A stretch of DNA of 20,131 nucleotides from Methanobacteriaceae archaeon (GTDB lineage: Archaea; Methanobacteriota; Methanobacteria; Methanobacteriales; Methanobacteriaceae): assembly GCA_017883605.1 (NCBI GenBank), contig JADGNH010000017.1, positions 1 through 20,131 on the forward strand, in the 5' to 3' direction. The notes beneath the pieces are model-generated. The model had not been told where the DNA came from. It did no database searches and worked only from the letters and a program-made list of their open reading frames with translations. Positions 14,935 to 20,131 of the stretch are shown in pieces. Each line of letters begins with the position of its first letter. The first letter of the stretch is position 1. The position numbers were made by a program, and so were the translations under genes.

Positions 14935-15777
14935 ATGTACTGTCCAAGTTGTGGAAGTGAGGTTGAAGATGTTAAATTTTGTCCAAGTTGTGGTGAGAAC
15001 GTAGATTCAGTTAAAGCTAAGAACGAAGAGGTATCAAGCCCCCAGATTTCGTCTGATAATGCTGCTGAGGTGTCTGCACCCGAAATTTCGTCAAGAAGTG
15101 TGAACAGTAAATACTCCGTAAACGAATTTGTTAACAATACCCAGGAAAAACAGGGCGGGAACGAGACATTCGAACTTGAAAATAATTATTTATTGAACGT
15201 TAACCTTCACGGGAAAATTTGGACTAAAAAAGGTTCTATGGTTGCTTATATTGGTGATGTGAAGTTTAGAAGAGAAGGAACCATGGAACATGGCCTGGGA
15301 AAATTCGTGAAAAAGGCGGTAACCGGTGAATCAAGCACACTGATGAAAGTGAAAGGACAGGGTAAAGTTTACCTGGCAGATATGGGTAAGGAAATAACTG
15401 TCTTAAACCTCCAGAATGAAAAAATATACGTTAACGGGAACGATTTGCTTGCCTTTGAGGATCAAATCGACTGGGACATAACAATGATGACCAAAGGTTC
15501 CAGCATGATGTCTGGAGGGCTTTTTAACATAAGACTGGAAGGAAATGGTATGATTGCCATAACCACCTATTTTTCACCAATCACTCTCATGGTCACTCCT
15601 GATCAACCGGTTTACACCGATCCCAACGCAACAGTTGCCTGGTCCGGTGGTTTAACACCCTCAATAAAGGCTGATATGGATTTCAAAACATTGATAGGGA
15701 AAGACAGCGGCGAAACCTTCCAGATGAAGTTTAAAGGCAATGGATTCGTAATAGTACAGCCTTATGAAGAGTACTGA
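14935..15777 (+). CDS. AIM24-family protein with N-terminal zinc ribbon
   Basis: A 280-residue protein. The N-terminus is a short zinc ribbon, MYCPSCGSEVEDVKFCPSCG, with two CxxC pairs (3/6 and 16/19). A Ser/Glu-rich low-complexity linker (~25-75) follows, then an AIM24-like (DUF124) beta domain (~80-280) with GSMVAYIGDVKFRREG, a KVKGQGKVYLAD turn and GMIAITTYFSPITLMV. The family is widespread and its function is unclear; the yeast namesake is mitochondrial. The frame opens at 14917, but GGTGA lies 4-5 nt before the ATG at 14935, which also begins the zinc ribbon. No membrane segment is seen. It has ~100 bp of spacer after arfB and is followed by a T-rich region. Confidence 0.8.
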   Translation: MYCPSCGSEVEDVKFCPSCGENVDSVKAKNEEVSSPQISSDNAAEVSAPEISSRSVNSKYSVNEFVNNTQEKQGGNETFELENNYLLNVNLHGKIWTKKGSMVAYIGDVKFRREGTMEHGLGKFVKKAVTGESSTLMKVKGQGKVYLADMGKEITVLNLQNEKIYVNGNDLLAFEDQIDWDITMMTKGSSMMSGGLFNIRLEGNGMIAITTYFSPITLMVTPDQPVYTDPNATVAWSGGLTPSIKADMDFKTLIGKDSGETFQMKFKGNGFVIVQPYEEY

Positions 15778-15817
15778 AGTGATTTGAAATTTACTTTATT
15801 TAACAAACTAACCAAAC

Positions 15818-15860
15818 TTCTTCTTTTTTATTTTTATTTATTTTCAGTTTATTATTTCTT
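15818..15860 (+). terminator. T-rich termination region after the AIM24 gene
   Basis: From ~40 nt after the stop the plus strand has several T runs (T6 near 15824, T5 at 15831, T4 repeats to ~15859). Such tracts without hairpin are typical archaeal terminators. Confidence 0.5.
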
Positions 15861-15915
15861 TTCAGCTAAATTTTCCAGTTAAATTTAATAATAATTATAC
15901 TGGACCTGTAAACCT

Positions 15916-16037
15916 CTTTAAGTGGTGAATAAGAAACTTTAAATGGTGAATAAGAAACTTTAAATGGTGAATAAGAAACTTTAAATGGTAAATGAAACTT
16001 TAAATGGTGAATGAAACTTTAAATGGTGAATAAGAAA
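15916..16037. repeat. Six-copy tandem array of 21/19-bp units
   Basis: Units headed CTTTAAATGGTGAATAAG begin at 15916, 15937, 15958, 15979, 15998 and 16017. The first three and the last are 21 bp; the fourth and fifth are 19 bp after loss of two bases. Unit 1 has AAG for AAA, unit 4 has GTA for GTG; otherwise copies are identical. The array lies between the AIM24 gene and the MITE-like element, ~290 bp upstream of the flippase. Like the rmlC array it contains AAATGGTG. No function is visible. Confidence 0.9.
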
Positions 16038-16138
16038 TAAAAATTTTTTATACTTTTTCAGCAATATATAATTTTCAGTAATATATATAATAACAGGAAT
16101 TTTTTTAGTCTAAAAAGCTATTCTTTTTAGTCTAAACA

Positions 16139-16245
16139 GAGGCTGTCCCATAATTCAAAATCAGCGGAAAAAAAAGAGTAATTAAAGCTTTAAATCTAAA
16201 AATAAGCAAAATTTAATGGATAAAAATTAATCATGAGACAACCTC
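16139..16245. mobile_element. 107-bp MITE-like element
   Basis: The left end GAGGCTGTCCCATAATT (16139-16155) is matched at 14 of 17 positions by the inverted right end GAGGTTGTCTCATGATT (16245-16229, minus strand). The element is flanked directly by AAACA on both sides (16134-16138 and 16246-16250), a perfect 5-bp target duplication. The 73-bp interior is AT-rich with no reading frame. This is the structure of a miniature inverted-repeat element moved by a transposase elsewhere in the genome. The GGCTGTCxCA-type end is common to several insertion-sequence families; I cannot name the parent without a search. Confidence 0.75.
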
Positions 16246-16323
16246 AAACACTATTAATATAAAAAAATCTAAAAACTTACTAAAATATTTTAAAATTAAA
16301 ACGTTTTAGTCATCTATTAGTGA

Positions 16324-17784
16324 ATGGTGGATAATTTGAGCGAATATAAGCTTTTTGTACAACGTATCGGTTTGGTTGGGATAAGCAACATTCTAGTAAG
16401 CTTGAGCGGACTTATCTTGGTAATCCTGCTAACAAAAAATTTCAGTGTTCAGGACTATGGGATGTGGGTCCAGATCGGTGCATTAACTGCTTTAGTACCT
16501 TTGCTGGCGACACTTGGAATGGACCATGCCATGTCCAGATATCTGGCATCTGTTGAAAAAAAAGAGAAGATTCAAGAGGCTTTCTATTCTATCACTGGTC
16601 TGGTAACTGTTGTAAGCCTGATATTATGTTTTATCCTTTTTTTATTCTCAAACATGATCGCAGCTACATTATTCAATGATAATGTGACAATCGCCATTAC
16701 ATTACCCTTAATAGCGTTTTTCGGATGTCTTAACTTAGTCAATTTCAGTTTTTTCAGGGCATTTCAGAAAATGAAGTTGTACTCTATATTCTCACTCCTC
16801 TCACCCTATCTTACCGTAGTCATGATCGCCTATGTCGTTAAAACAGGACTGGGTATAGTGGAAGCGGTTTTTGGACTTTTTATTATTCAGCTGATCTTAT
16901 TCATAGCCACCTCTACTCTTATAATATTGGATATTGGCTTTAAAATACCAGGTTTTAATGATACCAGAAAATACTTAGCTTTCGGTATACCTTTAATTCC
17001 CAGCAACTTATCCAGCTGGATGGTGGATCAAAGCGATCGTCTTATAATTGGTATAATGTTGGGCACAGCGTTCGTTGGATATTACTCTCCCGGTTATACC
17101 CTGGGAAGTACCATATTCCTGTTAGCGTTGCCCTTTGGAATTATTTTAACACCGCTGTTATCTTCATACTACGACCAAAACCAACTTGACCAGGTAAAAA
17201 CCGTTTTAAGATATTCCCTAAAATATTTCCTACTAATAGCAATACCTGCCTTTTTCTTTTTATCCCTGCTGTCAAAGCCAATACTCCTGATCTTAACCAC
17301 CCCGGAGATAGCACAGAACGGGTATATTATAACGCCTTTTGTTGCTTTAAGCATGCTTCTGTTTGGTATTTATGGAATTATTGGCCACATATTTATAATA
17401 AATGAAAAAACGAGGTTTATTGGCAAAATATGGGTGATAGCAGCTATTCTAAATATTGTTTTGAATATAATCTTTATTCCCCAGTTTGGAATTATAGCAG
17501 CAGCAGTAATGACCTTAATTGCCTATACATTTACCTTTGCACTCACCTGGTTTTATTCAAGAAAATATCTCGACTTTGAATTTGAATCCCTGTTTATCCT
17601 CAAAAGTATTCTTGCTTCCATTTTAATGTCACTTTCCATAATATTAATAGACCCCCAAAGTATTTTCAGCCTGTTAATTGTAATTTTAACCAGTTCTATG
17701 ATTTATATTATAATATTACTAATTCTAAAAGGAGTAACCAGAGAAGAAATCCAATTCTTCAAGGAACTGTTACAGTTTAACTAG
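16324..17784 (+). CDS. Wzx-type oligosaccharide flippase (MVF/MOP superfamily)
   Basis: A 486-residue polytopic membrane protein of the polysaccharide-biosynthesis (PST/RfbX) family, expected to flip lipid-linked oligosaccharides across the cytoplasmic membrane for surface glycans or glycoproteins. About 14 hydrophobic helices are visible, in the usual two halves. Family features include the N-terminal VQRIGLVGISNILVSLSGLI, NFSVQDYGMWVQIGAL (loop after helix 1), WMVDQSDRLIIGIMLG at ~240-255 and the NIIFIPQFGIIAAAVMTLIAY repeat near 385-410. The ATG at 16324 has no Shine-Dalgarno site; GGTGG at 16326-16330 lies 5 nt before TTG at 16336, which may be the true start (482 residues). It sits 74 bp from the MITE-like element and could be driven by a promoter between them. 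No glycosyltransferases are adjacent, so the glycan is unknown. Confidence 0.88.
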   Translation: MVDNLSEYKLFVQRIGLVGISNILVSLSGLILVILLTKNFSVQDYGMWVQIGALTALVPLLATLGMDHAMSRYLASVEKKEKIQEAFYSITGLVTVVSLILCFILFLFSNMIAATLFNDNVTIAITLPLIAFFGCLNLVNFSFFRAFQKMKLYSIFSLLSPYLTVVMIAYVVKTGLGIVEAVFGLFIIQLILFIATSTLIILDIGFKIPGFNDTRKYLAFGIPLIPSNLSSWMVDQSDRLIIGIMLGTAFVGYYSPGYTLGSTIFLLALPFGIILTPLLSSYYDQNQLDQVKTVLRYSLKYFLLIAIPAFFFLSLLSKPILLILTTPEIAQNGYIITPFVALSMLLFGIYGIIGHIFIINEKTRFIGKIWVIAAILNIVLNIIFIPQFGIIAAAVMTLIAYTFTFALTWFYSRKYLDFEFESLFILKSILASILMSLSIILIDPQSIFSLLIVILTSSMIYIIILLILKGVTREEIQFFKELLQFN

Positions 17785-17954
17785 AATTCTAATCAGTTCC
17801 AATTTAGAGCGTATAACAAGGCTTTATCAAGATTTTAGTAGTTCCTGAAGTTAAAATAGATGTAAAAATCCTACTAGGCCTGGAAAAATTTATTAATACC
17901 AAATACTAATATATTAAACAGAGTTCAGGGAGACCATACTTCAGAGGTGTTACT

Positions 17955-18356
17955 ATAAAAAATAATACCATCATAGGATTGGTAGCTGTAGTAATAATTT
18001 TACTATGAACTATTGGATACCTTTCCATATCTCTGCCAGCCAAAAATGTTACTTCAAATATAACCAACAATACATCCCCCAAAATCCAAAATAATTCCCA
18101 GAACAATCCATCTAATTCAAATTTAAACATATCCGCAGCGGAAGCCAAATCAATCGCAACCAGATACTTAACCTCTAACACTGAAAAGTTTCCACATACC
18201 GCTGCCGGCACACCTTCACTTAAAGGAAACATATACTACGTTCCCGTGGTTGAAAACAGCAAAGAAGGTCAAAATGCTAAAGGAACTCTTCTTGCTTACA
18301 TTAGAATAGATAAAACAGGCAATGTAATTGGTGTAGAAGAAATCTTTATCTCCTAA
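17955..18356 (+). pseudogene. Broken gene for a small membrane-anchored protein
   Basis: A 134-codon frame reads as one protein if two codons are repaired. The first codon is ATA (17955) 5 nt after a good Shine-Dalgarno GAGGTG (17944-17949), where ATG is expected. A hydrophobic anchor follows (NTIIGLVAVVIILL) and is cut by TGA at 18006-18008, where Trp (TGG) would fit before TIGYLSIS. Then comes an Asn/Ser-rich linker and a C-terminal domain (ISAAEAKSIATRYL ... GNIYYVPVVE ... GTLLAYIRIDKTGNVIGVEEIFIS, stop 18354) resembling PepSY-like repeats of secreted methanogen proteins. No other start lies in frame between TGA and GTG near 18243. Both lesions are single G-to-A changes, so this is a recent pseudogene or, less likely, base-calling error. 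It stands alone downstream of the flippase. Confidence 0.65.
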
Positions 18357-18441
18357 CACATTATTCTGATACCACCTACTTTTTGGATAGATGTGGGGCC
18401 CTTTAAAATGAAGTCATTCTTATTCCTTAAACATCTTTGAC

Positions 18442-18490
18442 GGCTAAACAAACACTTGAAGGCTCAACAAACACTTGAAGGCCAAACATC
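18442..18490. repeat. 19-bp tandem repeat beside the regulator gene
   Basis: GGCTAAACAAACACTTGAA (18442-18460) is followed directly by the same unit with one change (18461-18479) and a partial third copy (18480-18490). A weak partial copy precedes it near 18427. The array lies in the spacer between the pseudogene and the 3' end of the TrmB-family gene. Confidence 0.6.
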
Positions 18491-18526
18491 AGCTGGATTA
18501 TAATTTACAGGCCACTATATTCTATT

Positions 18527-19285
18527 TTAGACTATTTTTGATGGGCTGCGATTGAAGAGGTCCATAATCCATACCAGATTATATAGTTCTGCTATGTTTT
18601 CTACAAATTCAGTGTACTGGTTCCATACTCCAATGGCGGTTTGTGAGATTACGCTTCCTTCTGAGAATTTACAGAATACCAGGAGCATTTCCTTCTTGTC
18701 TCTAATGATAGCCTTGAGGTAGGGTATTTGAAAGGTTTTTATTTCACAGTCCAGTTCACTGATGCCTGAGGATATGTCTATTCTTTTCCCATCCGTGATA
18801 CTGTAGGGTGCGGATATAATCCTGGTCAGTACGCCTCTTTTTAAGGCTTTTTGTAAACTCTCGTCTAATTTTGGAAGTTCGTCCTGGAACATCAGCCCTG
18901 CAGCTATGTGGAGGGTGTCTTTGGCTCTGGATATAATTTCAATCTCTTTTTTGACGATTTTGTCTGTGCCGTAGATCAGCCAGATGGGGGCCTGGAATTT
19001 GGGGATCTGGTTTTCGTAGATGGTTTTAATTTCTGATTCTGCTTCTTCCATCTGGTTCTTTATATTCTGCCTGGATTTTTCAAAAACATCCTGCGGCGGT
19101 ACAACGCTGTATTTTAAAGGTTTACCTCTGGTGATGTCTACAAATCCCTTTTTGTGCAGACTTTTTAACACATCATAGGTTCTTGAACGGGGTACTCCCG
19201 AATTTTCGCTAATTTCAAATGCATTAGCTGATATTAAGGAAGCTAATGATAGATATACCTGGGACTCATAGTCGGTGAGTCCCAT
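18527..19285 (-). CDS. TrmB-family transcriptional regulator (may start at AUU 19324)
   Basis: An archaeal TrmB-like regulator. From the ATG at 19285 it has 252 residues: an N-terminal winged helix-turn-helix (~1-65: MGLTDYESQVYLSLAS, FEISENSGVPRSRTYDVLKSLHKKGFVDI), a coiled coil (~70-100), and an effector/dimerisation domain with WLIYGTDKIVKKEIEIISRAKDTLHIAA, which resembles the TrmB PLD-like region. The ligand is unknown. The ATG falls within the conserved first helix: the frame continues upstream as PIKQATINALKI-, typical of TrmB, back to an ATT codon at 19324 that is preceded by GGAGGGAG (19330-19337). No ATG, GTG or TTG occurs in that stretch, so an AUU start or a mutated start is likely. 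It is divergent from the 4Fe-4S gene at 19539, its most likely target. Confidence 0.85.
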   Translation of the reverse strand: MGLTDYESQVYLSLASLISANAFEISENSGVPRSRTYDVLKSLHKKGFVDITRGKPLKYSVVPPQDVFEKSRQNIKNQMEEAESEIKTIYENQIPKFQAPIWLIYGTDKIVKKEIEIISRAKDTLHIAAGLMFQDELPKLDESLQKALKRGVLTRIISAPYSITDGKRIDISSGISELDCEIKTFQIPYLKAIIRDKKEMLLVFCKFSEGSVISQTAIGVWNQYTEFVENIAELYNLVWIMDLFNRSPSKIV

Positions 19286-19329
19286 TATTTTAAGTGCATT
19301 TATGGTAGCCTGTTTTATTGGAATTTACA

Positions 19330-19337
19330 CTCCCTCC
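19330..19337 (-). promoter_or_regulatory. Strong Shine-Dalgarno site pointing to an AUU start
   Basis: GGAGGGAG on the minus strand lies 5 nt (8 nt counted from GGAGG) before ATT at 19322-19324, the first codon of the extended TrmB-type frame after TAA at 19325-19327. It is 45 nt from the ATG at 19285, too far to serve it. Confidence 0.5.
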
Positions 19338-19373
19338 ATTACTTTCTTATTTTATACTGCTTTAGTGACAAAA

Positions 19374-19381
19374 TATATAAA
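19374..19381 (-). promoter_or_regulatory. TATA box for the TrmB-family gene
   Basis: TTTATATA on the minus strand, identical to the rmlD box, predicts initiation near 19350, just upstream of the GGAGGGAG site. That supports translation from 19324 rather than 19285. The near-palindromic sequence could also serve the divergent gene. Confidence 0.45.
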
Positions 19382-19538
19382 TATTATGTTTGTGGATCAT
19401 GATATCAGACAGATTAACAGGAAATATCAAATTATCCATTATTTTTTAGAAAAATAATGCCAATTCAGAGTTAATCTAGTCTGTGTGCTATCAAATTAAG
19501 GAAATATGTTATATACAATCAAATTAGGAGGAAATATC

Positions 19539-20131
19539 ATGAAAATCCAAAAATCTCAAAAAAGAACCTATTTATTGATAATGCTGGTGGTGATGTTGCC
19601 GGTTTTATTTAGTATTTATTCACCAGTACTAATGGCATGGGGAGTTTTAAACGGAATAATAACCCTAAGTGCAATAATATTTGCTCTGTGGTTCTTTTTA
19701 TCATTGTTTCTGGGAAGAGCTGCATCTTGCGGCTACACCTGTCCCTACGGAGCACTCCAAGAGGTATTTGGAGGTATGGTTCTAAATAAGAAGGCCAAAA
19801 ACGGAAAAGCAGATTATTTGAAATATTTTATTTTCTTAGCCTTCATCACTATGGCCATATATTCCATTTTAACCAGAGGAGGATACCAGGGAGCGGATTT
19901 ATTCGCGTCACAAGGTGTTTACAGTGTGCTGGGTGTTGCCAGCATCCAGTTAGTAATCCTGATACCATTGTCTATTATTGCAATAGGTACCATATCCCTG
20001 CTGTTTGGAAGCAGGGCCTTCTGCCGCTACATGTGCCCCCAGGGAGTTTTCCTTACCATAGGAGCTAAATTAGGCCAAAAATTAAGGATAAAATCCTTAA
20101 ATTTAATCTTCGACAAGGATAAATGTTCCAA
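19539..20131 (+). CDS. Membrane 4Fe-4S protein (NapH/CcoG-like), 3' end outside window
   Basis: The first 197 codons of a polytopic iron-sulfur membrane protein. Hydrophobic helices are at ~10-35, 36-60, 98-115 and 130-160. Two conserved turns are visible: GRAASCGYTCPYGALQE (~61-77) and GSRAFCRYMCPQG (~164-176), the CxxxC-P pattern of the 4Fe-4S binding 12-TM family; DKDKCS at the very end begins the usual ferredoxin-like cysteine motif, so the Fe-S domain lies beyond the window. Proteins of this family pass electrons across or along the membrane in nitrate, formate or unknown redox systems. AGGAGG (19526-19531) lies 7 nt before the ATG at 19539. Divergent from a TrmB-family regulator, which probably controls it. 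Partners and electron donor cannot be told here. Confidence 0.85.
   Translation, partial: MKIQKSQKRTYLLIMLVVMLPVLFSIYSPVLMAWGVLNGIITLSAIIFALWFFLSLFLGRAASCGYTCPYGALQEVFGGMVLNKKAKNGKADYLKYFIFLAFITMAIYSILTRGGYQGADLFASQGVYSVLGVASIQLVILIPLSIIAIGTISLLFGSRAFCRYMCPQGVFLTIGAKLGQKLRIKSLNLIFDKDKCS

Noticed and set aside
18006..18008. Selenocysteine or other recoding of the in-frame TGA
   Set aside because: No SECIS-like structure noticed, the codon lies in a membrane anchor, Trp fits, and the start codon is also damaged; a pseudogene is simpler. Pyrrolysine uses UAG, not UGA.
17906..18232. 108-codon minus-strand frame
   Set aside because: Opposite the broken secreted-protein gene, whose domain-like sequence and ribosome-binding site are on the plus strand; no known family.
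19275..19457. 60-codon plus-strand frame in the regulator spacer
   Set aside because: Overlaps the regulator promoter and start; no ribosome-binding site, no family.

Overview
The window reads as chromosomal DNA of a methanogenic archaeon of the order Methanobacteriales (Methanobacterium-like). The reasons are AT-rich sequence with arginine mostly as AGA/AGG, archaeal TATA boxes (TTTATATA), GGTG/GGAGG Shine-Dalgarno sites, ribosomal protein L37e next to an archaeal Sm-like protein, CfbC for coenzyme F430 and ArfB for F420/riboflavin. The first ~1.1 kb is different. It encodes most of a Bacteroidetes-type exported membrane protein (DUF4105/Lnb family), is visibly richer in GC, and is joined inside the fifth-tenth codons of an archaeal rmlD. 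That junction is either a horizontal-transfer scar or, more likely, a chimeric assembly join.

Layout. 1-1145 (-): bacterial DUF4105 gene, open at the window edge. 1126-1281 (-): 5' stub of rmlD, divergent from rmlC (1450-1914, +); both belong to dTDP-rhamnose synthesis. 1920-5032: small conserved archaeal genes (DUF167, tRNA-Leu(GAG), DUF371, a DUF123 GIY-YIG-like protein) and a translationally coupled CBS-domain gene plus cfbC. 5259-6476 (-): peptidase U32 family. 6862-10180 (-): a signalling island with a stand-alone receiver, a receiver-PAS protein and a triple-PAS protein; none has a histidine kinase domain, and the last two share the same truncated C-terminal tail. 10440-13383 (-): lsm, rpl37e, a Toprim/coiled-coil protein and purF in one direction. 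13512-15777 (+): a PUA RNA-binding protein, arfB and an AIM24-family zinc-ribbon protein. 16139-16245: a 107-bp MITE-like element with inverted repeats and a 5-bp target duplication. 16324-17784 (+): a Wzx-type flippase. 17955-18356 (+): a broken gene for a small membrane-anchored protein. 18527-19324 (-): a TrmB-family regulator whose best start is an AUU codon. 19539-end (+): a polyferredoxin-type membrane 4Fe-4S protein, cut by the window end.

Most genes are housekeeping. The intergenic DNA is unusual: arrays with a ~19-21 bp period lie upstream of rmlC, beside purF, downstream of the AIM24 gene and beside the regulator, and a perfect 38-bp triplicate carries a TATA-like box upstream of the DUF167 gene. 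No CRISPR array, transposase, rRNA or integrase is visible. I found no clearly new multi-gene system; the best candidates for a second look are the foreign junction, the kinase-less PAS/receiver set, the MITE, the non-canonical start of the regulator and the doubly broken secreted-protein gene.
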